Positions 33,233 to 42,586 are shown, counted from the first letter of the stretch. The stretch is 53,715 bases of DNA from Centipeda periodontii DSM 2778 (GCF_000213975.1 NZ_GL892076.1:1908560-1962274), one strand, 5' to 3'. Notes: a model not told the origin generated them from the letters alone. A program made the numbers and translations.

Positions 33233-33748
33233 GTTTGGCAGCCGTACCGTCATGCGTCCGCCCGGCACGTCAATTGCAAGCACGACTGCGCGCAGTGCGG
33301 GAATGAGAATCTCACGCCCATCCTCGGCGCGCACAACATAGACATCGTTGCTGCCCGTTTTCAGGACATTCTCAACCGTGCCGAGCTCATGCCCCTCCTC
33401 ATCATAGACCGTGAGCCCCACAATGTCGAAGACGTAGTATTCGCCCTCATCGAGCGGTGCCGCCTCCGCGCGCGTGACCGTGAGGAGCTGCCCCGTCAAT
33501 CGCTGCGCTGCCTCGCGGACGGTGTACTCACGAAAGCGCATGAGGAAATTCTTCCCCTGCTGCTTCATGCTCTCGATGTGCAGGAGCTCATCACCGACCA
33601 TGACCTCACGCAGCGCAGCAAAACGCTCGGGAAAATCCGTCAGTGGAATGATGCGCAGATCGCCGCGAATGCCGTGCGCCGCACCGACACGCCCGATGAC
33701 GATGCGCTCATTGCTCGTATTAGGAACGGATGGCGATAATCTTGTCAT
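33230..33748 (-). CDS. rimM: 16S rRNA processing/maturation factor RimM
   Basis: A 172-residue, two-domain protein that helps assemble the 30S head around S19. The opening IVIGRVGAAHGIRGDLRI and the later EYYVFDIVGLTVYDEEGHELGTV (PRC barrel) are classic. It overlaps ylqD by 29 bp. In many Firmicutes trmD and rplS follow rimM; here a terminator and the tsa genes follow instead. Confidence 0.96.
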   Translation of the reverse strand: MTRLSPSVPNTSNERIVIGRVGAAHGIRGDLRIIPLTDFPERFAALREVMVGDELLHIESMKQQGKNFLMRFREYTVREAAQRLTGQLLTVTRAEAAPLDEGEYYVFDIVGLTVYDEEGHELGTVENVLKTGSNDVYVVRAEDGREILIPALRAVVLAIDVPGGRMTVRLPN

Positions 33749-34130
33749 CTTCCACCAAGATCTCGACGTTCATCAGCTCGCGCATATCGTCGCCAACCTT
33801 CGCCTCGACCTGCCGCTCGAGCGTGCCCTGCACGATCTCCGCGCCCTCGACGAACTTCTGCAGCTCCTCACGGTGTACGTTCGTCTCCTCGATGTAGTCC
33901 AGACGACGCTGGCGCTCCTGACGGATCGTGTTGATATGCTGGATCGCCTGCGGCGTCAGCTCTCCCTGCTCCGCCTCCTGCATGACACGCTTTTCCTGAA
34001 TGCCGAGCTGCTGCACCTCAAGCTCCGCGCGGCTGAGACCTTCCTCCATCTCCTTGAGCATCTTTGCGCGCAGCTTCTCCGTCAGCTTTGCCTTAACGGT
34101 GACAGGCACCTTGATTGAAATAGAATCCAC
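33720..34130 (-). CDS. ylqD: YlqD-family protein
   Basis: A 136-residue, highly charged protein with a long coiled-coil centre rich in Glu, Arg and Gln (about residues 25-100) and a C-terminal small beta segment (VEILVEDDKIIAIRS). The family is conserved in Firmicutes beside khpA and rimM, as here, with no established biochemistry. Its 5' end follows a hairpin that separates it from khpA. Confidence 0.85.
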   Translation of the reverse strand: MDSISIKVPVTVKAKLTEKLRAKMLKEMEEGLSRAELEVQQLGIQEKRVMQEAEQGELTPQAIQHINTIRQERQRRLDYIEETNVHREELQKFVEGAEIVQGTLERQVEAKVGDDMRELMNVEILVEDDKIIAIRS

Positions 34131-34147
34131 CTGTATCTCTCCTTATG

Positions 34148-34180
34148 CAAAAACGGCGACCGTCTGAGACGCACGCCGTT
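34148..34180 (-). terminator. Hairpin with T-run between khpA and ylqD
   Basis: AACGGCG at 34152-34158 pairs with CGCCGTT at 34174-34180; on the minus strand TTTTT follows. It lies inside what is usually one operon, so it may cause partial termination. Confidence 0.6.
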
Positions 34181-34198
34181 GCCATGCTTCCTAAAGGC

Positions 34199-34426
34199 TC
34201 AGCCGATCTCGACCGTTGCCCTCTTATTCTCCTTCGTTGCAGCAGCCTTGACAACACTGCGCAGAGCCTTTGCAATGCGCCCCTGCTTGCCGATGACCTT
34301 GCCCATGTCATCCTCTGCCACACGAAGCCTTAAAATGATCTCCTGATCATCCTGCGTTTCGTCAACGACGACAGCTTCCGGATGATCGACCAAGGATTTT
34401 GCGATAACCTCGACTATCTCTTTCAC
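34199..34426 (-). CDS. khpA: KH-domain RNA-binding protein KhpA, GTG start
   Basis: A 75-residue single KH domain with the GxxG RNA-binding loop in VIGKQGRIAKAL. KhpA pairs with KhpB/Jag in many Firmicutes and affects cell division and sRNA-linked regulation. The start codon is GTG at 34424-34426 with GGAGAG upstream. It lies 79 bp downstream of rpsP. Confidence 0.93.
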   Translation of the reverse strand: MKEIVEVIAKSLVDHPEAVVVDETQDDQEIILRLRVAEDDMGKVIGKQGRIAKALRSVVKAAATKENKRATVEIG

Positions 34427-34505
34427 GCCGGTCGTCTCTCCTCATTGCAATACGCACGCCGCGAGAGATCACCGAGATGAATCCCCCGCTCACGCGCTGT
34501 ATTTG

Positions 34506-34781
34506 TCAATCTTTCTGACGCTTTGCCTCGGCGAATTTCGCCATCGTGCCGTTCTTGCTCAGGAGGTTCCTGACCGTGTCGGTCGGCTGTGCGCCCTTCT
34601 TCATCCAATCGATTGCCTTGTCCTCATCAATGCTGACGACGGCGGGCTGCTTCGACGGATCGTAGTTTCCAAGGATCTCGATGAATCGACCGTCACGCGG
34701 TGCGCGCGAGTCGGCGACCACAATGCGATAAAAGGGATTCTTCTTCGCACCCATGCGGTTCAAACGAATCTTGACTGCCAT
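34506..34781 (-). CDS. rpsP: 30S ribosomal protein S16
   Basis: A 91-residue ribosomal protein: [20 protein letters not shown] is the S16 signature, followed by [29 protein letters not shown] precedes the ATG at 34781; the frame continues upstream into miniature element copy B and is not used. The usual ffh-rpsP-khpA order is kept, but the 188-bp ffh-rpsP spacer is almost filled by the element. Confidence 0.97.
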   Translation of the reverse strand: MAVKIRLNRMGAKKNPFYRIVVADSRAPRDGRFIEILGNYDPSKQPAVVSIDEDKAIDWMKKGAQPTDTVRNLLSKNGTMAKFAEAKRQKD

Positions 34782-34802
34782 AATTTCACCACCTTTCGTT
34801 GT

Positions 34803-34968
34803 ATAGGAATCGCTGATAAAATGAAGTCTGTCAGATTGGTGCAGAATTTTTGTCCTGCCAAGGAAACAAACCGGACGCATAGCCAAAGCTATGTGGAGGA
34901 TTTGTTGACACAGGCAGGGCGAAAAGAATGCGCCAAGATAATGGGCTGAATTTATCAGTGCTTCCTAT
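34803..34968. mobile_element. Miniature inverted-repeat element, copy B
   Basis: A 166-bp relative of copy A at 325-488. Its terminal repeats are ATAGGAATCGCTGATAAA and, inverted, ATAGGAAGCACTGATAAA. Shared interior blocks include GACGCATAGCCAAAGC and ATGTGGAGGAT, with a CATAGC-CAAA-GCTATG hairpin. It lies between the ffh stop and the rpsP ribosome site, so it is probably transcribed within an essential operon. TATA flanks both core ends. No coding capacity. Confidence 0.8.
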
Positions 34969-34969
34969 A

Positions 34970-36337
34970 TTATTTGAAGAATGGCATCTTCGGAAGTCCC
35001 ATGCCGCCGAGCGACGGCATTCCGCCCTTGCCCTTCATCTTCTTCATTTTCTTCATCATCTTGCGCATCTCGCCAAACTGCTTGAGCAGCTTGTTCACAT
35101 CCTGCACGCGCGTTCCGCTGCCGGCAGCAATGCGTTTGCGGCGGCTACCGTTGATGATTGTGATGTCCGCGCGTTCCTTCGGCGTCATCGCGCGGATGAT
35201 CGCCTCAAGCTGACGCATCTCCTTGCCGTCAAGGTCAAACTCCTGATCACCGAGCTTCTTCTTGAGATTGCCCATCCCCGGAATCATGCCGAGGATACTA
35301 CTTAATGATCCAAGTTTCTTCACCTGCTGCAGCTGATCGAGGAAGTCGTCGAGTGTGAAGTCATTCTTGCGGAGCTTCGCCTCCATCTTCTTCGCATTCT
35401 CGAGGTCGAAGTTCTCCTGTGCCTTCTCCACGAGCGAGAGCACATCGCCCATGCCGAGGATGCGCGATGCCATGCGGTCGGGGTGGAACACCTCGAGCGG
35501 TTCGAGCTTCTCGCCCATACCGACAAATTTCACGGGGCAGCCCGTGACTGCCTTGATCGAGAGTGCCGCGCCGCCACGTGCATCGCCGTCCAGCTTCGTC
35601 ATGATGACGCCGTCAAGTCCGAGCGATTCATCGAAGGACTGCGCGACGCTCACCGCCTCCTGTCCGGTCATCGCATCGACGACGAGCAGAATCTCATGCG
35701 GCTTTACCGCTGCCTTGATGTCGCGCAGCTCCTGCATCAGCGTTTCGTCGATCTGCAGACGTCCCGCCGTGTCGATGATGACGACATCGTTCGCGTGCGA
35801 TGCCGAGTGTGCAATCGCGGCGCGCGCAATGGCAACGGCATCCTCCTGTCCCTGTGAAAAGACGGGAACCTCGACCTTTTCGCCGATCACCTCAAGCTGC
35901 TTGATCGCGGCAGGGCGATAGATGTCGTCTGCGACGAGCAGCGGGCGCTTACCCTGCTTCTTGAGCATGAGCGCGAGCTTGCCCGCCGAGGTGGTCTTAC
36001 CCGAGCCTTGGAGTCCGACAAGCATAATGACCGTCGGCGGATTTGGGCTGATATTCAGACGGCTCTCCGTCCCGCCCATCAGCGCGGTCAGCTCCTCGTC
36101 AACGATCTTGATGACCGCCTGTGCTGCCGTGAGCGTGTCGAGCACCTCCTGCCCGACGGCACGCTCCTTGACGCGTTTGACGAAGTCCTTGACAACCTTG
36201 AAGTTCACATCTGCTTCAAGGAGGGCCATCCGCACCTCGCGCATGGCATCGCTCACATCGTCCTCGGTCAGCTTGCCATGTCCGCGCAGCTTTTTGAATA
36301 TGCCCTGCAAACGATCGGACAGATTCTCAAAGATCAT
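34970..36337 (-). CDS. ffh: Signal recognition particle GTPase Ffh
   Basis: A 455-residue SRP54 homologue that targets nascent membrane proteins to FtsY/SecYEG. The N domain (1-90) is followed by the G domain with GLQGSGKTT (108-116), DTAGRLQ and TKLDGDARGG. The Met-rich M domain ends in MRKMMKKMKKMKG and GGMPSLGGMGLPKMPFF. The start overlaps the ylxM stop by 4 bp (ATGA). The stop codon abuts the end of miniature element copy B. Confidence 0.97.
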   Translation of the reverse strand: MIFENLSDRLQGIFKKLRGHGKLTEDDVSDAMREVRMALLEADVNFKVVKDFVKRVKERAVGQEVLDTLTAAQAVIKIVDEELTALMGGTESRLNISPNPPTVIMLVGLQGSGKTTSAGKLALMLKKQGKRPLLVADDIYRPAAIKQLEVIGEKVEVPVFSQGQEDAVAIARAAIAHSASHANDVVIIDTAGRLQIDETLMQELRDIKAAVKPHEILLVVDAMTGQEAVSVAQSFDESLGLDGVIMTKLDGDARGGAALSIKAVTGCPVKFVGMGEKLEPLEVFHPDRMASRILGMGDVLSLVEKAQENFDLENAKKMEAKLRKNDFTLDDFLDQLQQVKKLGSLSSILGMIPGMGNLKKKLGDQEFDLDGKEMRQLEAIIRAMTPKERADITIINGSRRKRIAAGSGTRVQDVNKLLKQFGEMRKMMKKMKKMKGKGGMPSLGGMGLPKMPFFK

Positions 36338-36699
36338 TCTCCCACCTCCTTCGTATCATCCTGTGATGTGTATTGTTCCAGTTCGTCCGCGATGCGGTGC
36401 ACATCGGCGCACGCAATTGGTTCTCTGAGTGCACGCAGCTTTGCACAGACAATAGCAAGTGCGCGCTCCTGTTCCTGCTGGCGTGCGAGGAAACCGAGTG
36501 TCTCCTCCATCTCCGCAAGCGCACGCTCGGCGCGGCGGATGCTCTCATGCGCCGCTTGGCGTGTGATGCCGAGCTCCTCGCCAATCTCCGCGAGGGAGAA
36601 ATCCTCCGCGATGTGCAGGTGCAGGCAGTCACGCTGCTTACCCGTGAGAAGCCCGCCGTAGAGATCATACAATCTTGCGAGGTAGTAAAGTCGCTCCAT
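36334..36699 (-). CDS. ylxM: YlxM-family helix-turn-helix SRP-associated protein
   Basis: A 121-residue protein. The core LTGKQRDCLHLHIAEDFSLA followed by EIGEELGITRQAAHESIRRA is a sigma-70 region-4-like HTH typical of YlxM/UPF0122, which is coupled to ffh in Firmicutes and modulates SRP. The extended C-terminal helix is rich in Glu and Arg. The start at 36699 is one of three close methionines; the longer frame upstream runs through a terminator and is not used. Confidence 0.88.
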   Translation of the reverse strand: MERLYYLARLYDLYGGLLTGKQRDCLHLHIAEDFSLAEIGEELGITRQAAHESIRRAERALAEMEETLGFLARQQEQERALAIVCAKLRALREPIACADVHRIADELEQYTSQDDTKEVGE

Positions 36700-36739
36700 G
36701 CACATCATCCATTCGTAAACACTTCTGCGATTATAACGG

Positions 36740-36779
36740 CAAACGAAAAGCCTGTCAAGTTTTTTTCTTGACAGGCTTT
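36740..36779 (-). terminator. Terminator of the PARG-like gene
   Basis: AAAGCCTGTCAAG at 36747-36759 pairs perfectly with CTTGACAGGCTTT at 36767-36779, followed on the minus strand by a T-rich tract. It isolates the PARG-like gene from ylxM. Confidence 0.8.
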
Positions 36780-36812
36780 GATCAATATACGTCCGCGTGT
36801 TTTTTGAATGCA

Positions 36813-38213
36813 TTACACCAAACGCAGATGTGTTCTCTTGGAGGACGGATGGTGAAACGGACTCCATGAAAGCGGTGTAGATGCCACCGTCTCCCCCTCT
36901 ATGGTGAGCGATATCGTAATCGCAATCAGATCCTGCCCCGTCACATCCGTCAAGAGAAACGCATACGCATTTTGGAGATCGGTTGAAAATGCAAGTAAAT
37001 TACATTCTTCCAAAAAACTGACATAAGCAAACAGAACGCTTAAATCGTCCACCATGCCGCCGTCCGCCATGCCAACACACAAAGCATGAAACGCCTTCAC
37101 CGGCTTTTGAACAAAAAAGGTCTTCGTATCGGTTTCTTCATTGACAAGCGGCACGCCCTCAAGCTTCATGAAGTCTTCCATAACGGGAAGATAGAATGCC
37201 ACAGCCCGATCTCCATCGGTCTGCTCCCAGATTTCTGCCATAAAGGGAATTCCGTTCTTGGTTGTGCCATAAGAATAACCTTTATTCTCAGGCGAAATGT
37301 TTTCCTGCGAAAAGTCGTATGTGATGAACGGATGATTTGCTTGATAAAATCCCGGCACTGCTGTCACAGCTTTAGATGTATCATTGGTGCATATTGTTCC
37401 AACATCCTGAAATACATCTGCAAATGCGTGAAAATTTTTCTTTTCACCTCTATCAATAATTGCAAATGCTATCGTTTGAAAGTATTTATGATATCCTTCA
37501 TCCATAAGAATATCATAAAAATACTTTGCAACACTGTGTGGATCGTGCCCAAATGCCCCGCATCCCCATGCGCCAAGAACGAGTGACGAATACCCATGCG
37601 CTGCGGCAACGGCAAACATTTTCCTTAGCCTTGATTTCATTACACGGGACAGCACATCGGGAGAAACCTCCCGCGCCGCACCGTTGCGGTTCGGCGCAGG
37701 AATCGTAATGACAGAGGTCAGAAACGGCTCATCCAAAAAAGCATCATGAAGATCCCGAAAGACGCATACATGGGGAGATAGTATCATGTAGTCGGAATCA
37801 CAGGAATTTTTCCGACGATTGTTATAGTCATACATCTCGTATGCCGCATCGCTGCCTATGGAGTGATAAAGCGTACTCTCTCTGCACAAGCATTCTTCCT
37901 GTGCATTTGCGCCGTTTCGAAAGCCGCCGCCGGGTACATGTGCATTGGCGAAATTCATTACGAGTACATTCTCCATTCCCTCGGCACAGGCAAAAGAATC
38001 TGCCTCCAAGACATAGATATCAGGAGTATCTGATATCGAGCAGCTACTTTTTGCAACTTCTCCACAGCGTTTTGCCTCTTTGGCATCTATGAGAATTGCT
38101 ACGCTATAGTCCTCATTGGGAAGAACTATTGTTTTTCCATGCTTTTGGTACCTGCCTTGATGCGTGATCTGTATGGTTTCTTCCGCGATTCGCCTGCGTT
38201 CCTGCCGAGACAT
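36813..38213 (-). CDS. Bacterial-type PARG (TIGR02452-like macrodomain) with extra C-terminal region
   Basis: A 466-residue protein. Residues about 1-290 form a microbial poly(ADP-ribose) glycohydrolase: MNFANAHVPGGGFRNGANAQ is followed by EE, giving GGG at 95-97 and the catalytic QEE at 105-107, and GAWGCGAFG (214-222) matches the phosphate-binding loop. Homologues usually stop at about 270-290 residues. Here about 175 more residues follow, with a possible alpha/beta domain (about 315-445) I do not recognise. The gene is AT-richer than its neighbours and has its own terminator, suggesting horizontal gain. It would remove ADP-ribose chains from proteins or nucleic acids. No ADP-ribosyltransferase gene is adjacent. 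Confidence 0.85.
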   Translation of the reverse strand: MSRQERRRIAEETIQITHQGRYQKHGKTIVLPNEDYSVAILIDAKEAKRCGEVAKSSCSISDTPDIYVLEADSFACAEGMENVLVMNFANAHVPGGGFRNGANAQEECLCRESTLYHSIGSDAAYEMYDYNNRRKNSCDSDYMILSPHVCVFRDLHDAFLDEPFLTSVITIPAPNRNGAAREVSPDVLSRVMKSRLRKMFAVAAAHGYSSLVLGAWGCGAFGHDPHSVAKYFYDILMDEGYHKYFQTIAFAIIDRGEKKNFHAFADVFQDVGTICTNDTSKAVTAVPGFYQANHPFITYDFSQENISPENKGYSYGTTKNGIPFMAEIWEQTDGDRAVAFYLPVMEDFMKLEGVPLVNEETDTKTFFVQKPVKAFHALCVGMADGGMVDDLSVLFAYVSFLEECNLLAFSTDLQNAYAFLLTDVTGQDLIAITISLTIEGETVASTPLSWSPFHHPSSKRTHLRLV

Positions 38214-38294
38214 GGCAGCCCCTCCTTTTTCATCTCATTGCATGGATTTCTTCCTGACCCACTTCCAATCTTCATATCCTTATGTCACGAAAGA

Positions 38295-39740
38295 TCAACG
38301 ACGGAACTTCTCGATCGGCTCTGCGTGATCGGTCACGAACTCGACCGTGCCGATGTACTCACCCGCTGCATCATACATCGCCTGATAGTGCACACGGATC
38401 GGACGCTCGCGGATGTAGCGATGCACGATCATCTGCGTGCGCTTCTTCGCCTTGAAGTCGGCGATCAGATTCCGCACCACGGGAATGATCTCGGGCGGGT
38501 GGCAGTTCATCACGTCCCGCCCGAGCGCGGACAACGGACGCGTGAACACCTGCCCCTCGTTCGTGAAGAAGCGGACAACATCGTCCTTGTCGATGAACGT
38601 GATGTCCACGGGCAGCAGCTGAAGGATCCCCGTTAGCTGCTCCATCGACAGCTCGCCCGTCGGGAACTGGAGCTTCCCGCCCACCTGAGACTGTGCGAGA
38701 CGAGCCGCCTCCTGATCGAGCCACGGCTGCGCCTCTGCCCACGCAGGGATGGGAACACCGAACGAGATGCCCATATCCGGCAGGTCATGATAGCAACGAT
38801 ACCATTCCATCTGCGTGAAATAGCGCAGACTGAGCGGGAAGAGAATCTTCTCCTCCTTGAAGATCATCTCGCGGATGCGCTGCGTGAGTGCACGGATCCG
38901 CGCCTCGTAGAGCGGCAGTGTCTCTGCATCCGCTTTGAGCGCCTTGATAATCATGGCGAGCTCGCGCTTCATCTCATCGTCGATGCCCCACATGACCTGC
39001 GAGGGGCCCGTGACACCGTAATCGTAGAGAATCGGCATCAGCAGCTCTTCCTTCTTGATGTAGTGAGAGCGCACATCGCCGAGTGCGAGAATGTGCTGGA
39101 GCATGACATCCGTTCGCTTTGCGCCGTCCAGCTCGCCCTCAATCGTGTCGAGCAGCGCGTCGAGTGCCGCATTCTCCGCACGCAGGATCGTGAGCGGATG
39201 CCCCTCGGGCAGCGCGTCGATATCGTCGGGATTCACCGATGCCGCCTGTGCGTGAATCTCATCGTGCGAGAGCGCACCCGCCGGCGGCTCGCTCGCCACG
39301 CCGTGAAAGAGTGCCGAATGCACATCGCAGAGACGCTGCACCTCCGTGATCGGCATTCCCTCCTTGATGAGTGTCTGCTCTGCGTCCATAATCTCCTGCG
39401 CCTCGACGTGGCTGAACTCCTGCACGAAGTCCGCACGGACGGAGTCGAGATCCTCGCCGCTCGACAGGCGTTCGATGAAGTTCCGAATGCGTCCCTGCCG
39501 CGACTGTGCATCATCGCTGATCACCTGATATCCGCGCTCCTCGAACGCCGCGATGACCTTCGAGAGTTCAATCCCCTTTACCGCCGCACCGCGTGGAATT
39601 GTCATAATGCGCCCCATCACATTCAGCGCAACGGGGTTTGTAATCTCCTTAAAGCCGATCCCCGCCATGATCTCCTTTACTTCGGGATTCTCCTCCACCA
39701 GCTCGGCGACCGTCTTTTTCAAATCGAGTACCTTTTCCAT
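38295..39740 (-). CDS. DUF1858/DUF438 - hemerythrin - PAS protein
   Basis: A 481-residue cytosolic protein with three parts. The N-terminal DUF1858-like segment is MEKVLDLKKTVAELVEENPE and onward, followed by DUF438 (about residues 90-165). Next is a hemerythrin-type four-helix region with HPLTILRAEN, SHYIKKEELLMPIL and KEEKILFPLSL, which provide His/Glu ligands for a di-iron centre. The C-terminal PAS domain covers about 360-475 (DITFIDKDDVVRFF). Related proteins in anaerobes are linked to O2, NO or peroxide sensing or iron handling. It stands alone, with no output domain visible. Function inferred only at that level. Confidence 0.87.
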   Translation of the reverse strand: MEKVLDLKKTVAELVEENPEVKEIMAGIGFKEITNPVALNVMGRIMTIPRGAAVKGIELSKVIAAFEERGYQVISDDAQSRQGRIRNFIERLSSGEDLDSVRADFVQEFSHVEAQEIMDAEQTLIKEGMPITEVQRLCDVHSALFHGVASEPPAGALSHDEIHAQAASVNPDDIDALPEGHPLTILRAENAALDALLDTIEGELDGAKRTDVMLQHILALGDVRSHYIKKEELLMPILYDYGVTGPSQVMWGIDDEMKRELAMIIKALKADAETLPLYEARIRALTQRIREMIFKEEKILFPLSLRYFTQMEWYRCYHDLPDMGISFGVPIPAWAEAQPWLDQEAARLAQSQVGGKLQFPTGELSMEQLTGILQLLPVDITFIDKDDVVRFFTNEGQVFTRPLSALGRDVMNCHPPEIIPVVRNLIADFKAKKRTQMIVHRYIRERPIRVHYQAMYDAAGEYIGTVEFVTDHAEPIEKFRR

Positions 39741-39834
39741 GGGTTCTCTCCTTTATCTATATTATCGTACATCATCATCTCTGTGTGACGATTATAACGC
39801 AAAGCAATGAAAAAGTACTGTAACCTTTGATACG

Positions 39835-39868
39835 AAAAAAGGGCTGCTCCGAAAAAAGAGCAGTCCCC
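39835..39868 (-). terminator. Terminator of clpB
   Basis: GGGCTGCTC at 39841-39849 pairs with GAGCAGTCCC at 39858-39867 (one G-U), with T-rich sequence beyond on the minus strand, just after the clpB stop. Confidence 0.75.
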
Positions 39869-39873
39869 TATTC

Positions 39874-42447
39874 TTACAGTGTCTTAAACGTAAACTCCCG
39901 CCCGTCGAAGCCAAGTTCCACGGTATCGCCGCCGCGCACATCACCCGCGATGATCTTCTTCGAGAGTGCCGTCTCCACGGTATGCGTGAGCAGGCGACGC
40001 AGCGGACGCGCACCGAAGTCGGGGTCAAAGCCCTCGTCTGCAAGTGCCGTAATCGCCGCATCTTCCCACGTCAACTGAATATCCGCCTGACGCTCAAGAC
40101 GCTTGCTGAGTGCCGCGAGCATGATTGCCGCGATGCGCTTCACATCGTCCTTTGTAAGAGCCTTGAACACAATCGTATCGTCCACGCGGTTCAGGAACTC
40201 AGGGCGGAAATACTCCTTGAGCAGTGCACGCACCGCCGTCTCCGCCTCCGCGTAGTCCTTGCTCAGAATCTCATGCGAGCCGAGATTGCTCGTCATGATG
40301 ATGACGGTGTTCTTGAAGTTCACGACGCGCCCCTTGCCGTCCGTCAGACGCCCGTCGTCGAGAATCTGCAGCAGGACGTTGAACACGTCGCGGTGTGCCT
40401 TCTCGATCTCGTCGAGCAGAATGACGCTGTACGGACGACGGCGCACCGCCTCCGTCAGCTGCCCGCCCTCATCGTAACCGACGTAGCCCGGAGGCGCACC
40501 GATGAGACGCGAGACGCTGTGCTTTTCCATATACTCGCTCATGTCGATGCGGATCATGCTCCGCTCATCATCAAAGAGCGATTCGGCGAGGGTCTTTGCA
40601 AGCTCCGTCTTGCCCACGCCCGTGGGGCCGAGAAAGATAAACGAGCCGATCGGGCGGTTCGGATCCTTGATGCCCGCGCGCGCACGCAGGATTGCCTCGC
40701 TGACGGCGGTCACCGCCTCGTCCTGTCCGACAACGCGCTCGTGCAGCACCTCCTCAAGGCGGAGCAGCTTCTCTCGCTCGCCCGTCATCATCTTCGTCAC
40801 AGGAATGCCCGTCCAACGGCTGACGACACGCGCGATGTCCTCCTCGCCGACCTCCTCCTTGAGCATCCGCTCGCCGTCCGCCTTGGCGGCAATCGCCGCC
40901 TCCTCTTCCGCGAGTTTCTTCTCGAGTTCCGGCATCTTTCCGTATTTCAGCTCCGAGGCGCGCGCAAGGTTCTGGGCACGCTCCGCCGCCTCCATCTCAC
41001 CGCGCAGTTCGTCCATCTCCTTCTTGATGGCGCGTACGCGCAGGATTGCCTGTGTCTCGCTTTCCCATTTCGCTTGGAGTTTCTGCTCCTCATCATGCAG
41101 CTGCTCCTTCTCAGCGACAAGAGCGGCGAGTTTTTCCTTCGATGCCTCATCCGTCTCCTTTTTCAGTGCCTCCTCCTCGATGTCGAGCTGGAGAATCTTG
41201 CGCCGAATCTCGTCAAGCGGTGCGGGCATGGACTCGATCTCCGTGCGCAGCTTTGCCGCCGCCTCATCGACGAGGTCGATTGCCTTGTCGGGCAGGAAAC
41301 GGTCGGAGATGTAGCGGTCGGAGAGCGTCGCTGCCGCCACAAGAGCCGCGTCGCGGATGCGTACGCCGTGATGCACCTCGTACCGCTCCTTCAGACCACG
41401 CAGAATGGAGATCGTATCCTCCACGCTCGGCTCGCCGACCATGACGGGCTGGAAGCGGCGTTCGAGCGCCGTATCCTTCTCGATGTACTTGCGATACTCG
41501 TTCAGCGTCGTTGCACCGATGCAGCGCAGCTCACCGCGCGCAAGGAGCGGTTTCAGCAGGTTACCCGCATCCATCGCCCCCTCTGCCGCGCCCGCACCGA
41601 CGACTGTATGCACCTCGTCGATGAAGAGCAGTATCTGCCCCTCGGACTTTGCGATCTCGTTCAGCACGCCCTTGAGACGTTCCTCGAACTCGCCGCGGAA
41701 TTTCGCGCCCGCGACCAGTGCGCCCATATCGAGCGAGTAGAGCGTCTTGTTCTTCAGCGACTCGGGCACATCCCCCGCCACAATGCGGCGGGCAAGCCCC
41801 TCGACAATCGCTGTCTTGCCGACACCCGGCTCACCGATGAGCACAGGGTTGTTCTTCGTCCGACGTGAGAGAATCTCGATCGAGCGGCGAATCTCCTCAT
41901 CACGCCCGATCACGGGATCGAGCTTGTTCGCACGCGCTGCCGCTGTCAGATCGCGTCCGTATTTCTCAAGTGACTGATAGCCCTCCTCCGGGTTGTCGCT
42001 CGTGACATTCTGCTTGCGATGCTTCTGAATCGCCTCCTGCACCGCGCTCTTCGTCAGACGGAACTCACGCGCGATGCTCTGTACCTCGTCGCTCCCGTCC
42101 GTAATAAGTGCGAGCAGCAGATGCTCGGTCGAGACGTACTCATCCTTCATCGACTTCGCCAATTCCTCGGCACGCCCGAGCACGCGTACCATGTCCATCC
42201 CCATGCCGAGACGATTCGTCCCGCGCACACTGGGGATGGCGGCGAGCTCCTTTTCGAGCCGTGCCTTGAGCAGCGGCAGATCAACACCGCAGACATCAAA
42301 GATGGTTGCGAGCAGCCCCTCCGGCTCCTTCGCGAGTGCGAGCAGTACGTGTACCGATGTGATTTCCTGATGATAGCGCATCGCCGCGATCTGCTGTGCC
42401 GATTGCAGTGCCGCGAGCGTGCGCGCTGTGTATTTATCCTGTTCCAT
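39874..42447 (-). CDS. clpB: ATP-dependent disaggregase ClpB
   Basis: A hexameric AAA+ chaperone that rescues aggregated proteins with DnaK. The 857-residue chain has the Clp N domain, AAA-1 with Walker [10 protein letters not shown] and Walker [10 protein letters not shown], the long coiled-coil middle domain that separates ClpB from ClpA/ClpC, and AAA-2 with GPTGVGKTE and [15 protein letters not shown] supports the start at 42447. The promoter carries TTGACT and TATAAT with tandem GTCAAA repeats across the -35, suggesting heat-shock repression of the CtsR kind. Confidence 0.97.
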   Translation of the reverse strand: MEQDKYTARTLAALQSAQQIAAMRYHQEITSVHVLLALAKEPEGLLATIFDVCGVDLPLLKARLEKELAAIPSVRGTNRLGMGMDMVRVLGRAEELAKSMKDEYVSTEHLLLALITDGSDEVQSIAREFRLTKSAVQEAIQKHRKQNVTSDNPEEGYQSLEKYGRDLTAAARANKLDPVIGRDEEIRRSIEILSRRTKNNPVLIGEPGVGKTAIVEGLARRIVAGDVPESLKNKTLYSLDMGALVAGAKFRGEFEERLKGVLNEIAKSEGQILLFIDEVHTVVGAGAAEGAMDAGNLLKPLLARGELRCIGATTLNEYRKYIEKDTALERRFQPVMVGEPSVEDTISILRGLKERYEVHHGVRIRDAALVAAATLSDRYISDRFLPDKAIDLVDEAAAKLRTEIESMPAPLDEIRRKILQLDIEEEALKKETDEASKEKLAALVAEKEQLHDEEQKLQAKWESETQAILRVRAIKKEMDELRGEMEAAERAQNLARASELKYGKMPELEKKLAEEEAAIAAKADGERMLKEEVGEEDIARVVSRWTGIPVTKMMTGEREKLLRLEEVLHERVVGQDEAVTAVSEAILRARAGIKDPNRPIGSFIFLGPTGVGKTELAKTLAESLFDDERSMIRIDMSEYMEKHSVSRLIGAPPGYVGYDEGGQLTEAVRRRPYSVILLDEIEKAHRDVFNVLLQILDDGRLTDGKGRVVNFKNTVIIMTSNLGSHEILSKDYAEAETAVRALLKEYFRPEFLNRVDDTIVFKALTKDDVKRIAAIMLAALSKRLERQADIQLTWEDAAITALADEGFDPDFGARPLRRLLTHTVETALSKKIIAGDVRGGDTVELGFDGREFTFKTL

Positions 42448-42485
42448 AATGTGTCCCTCCACAGTTCATTTCATATTTATGAGCT

Positions 42486-42536
42486 TATTATACCAGATAA
42501 AGTCAAATAGTCAAATATAAATTTTGTTTTTTTGAC
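42486..42536 (-). promoter_or_regulatory. clpB promoter with GTCAAA repeats
   Basis: On the minus strand a -10 TATAAT (42486-42491) lies 16 bp from a TTGACT. Two GTCAAA units (42502-42507 and 42510-42515) repeat with an 8-bp period over the -35, and an inverted TTTGAC lies at 42531-42536. They resemble CtsR heptads, but the canonical period is 10 bp. Confidence 0.55.
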
Positions 42537-42544
42537 TTTTATTT

Positions 42545-42580
42545 TTTAGAAGAGGCTCTGCCTTCGTTGAGCAGAGCCTC
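42545..42580 (-). terminator. Hairpin after the glutamine synthetase gene
   Basis: GAGGCTCTGC at 42552-42561 pairs perfectly with GCAGAGCCTC at 42571-42580. The T-tract is weak (TCTTCT) but the stem directly follows the stop. Confidence 0.65.
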
Positions 42581-42586
42581 ATACAT

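Noticed and set aside
34423-34608. A 61-codon frame between rpsP and khpA
   Set aside because: It overlaps the end of rpsP in another frame and is not preceded by a ribosome site. The 79-bp spacer holds no gene.
34782-34886. N-terminal extension of S16 by 35 residues
   Set aside because: The extra residues are encoded by miniature element copy B; the S16 start with AAAGGTGGTG at 34781 is clear.
38214-38294. Search for a small gene or terminator between the PARG-like and DUF438 genes
   Set aside because: Only 81 bp with no convincing hairpin or frame.
39982-41868. A 628-codon open frame on the plus strand
   Set aside because: It is antisense to clpB and shows the same low-information Arg/Leu/His-rich composition.
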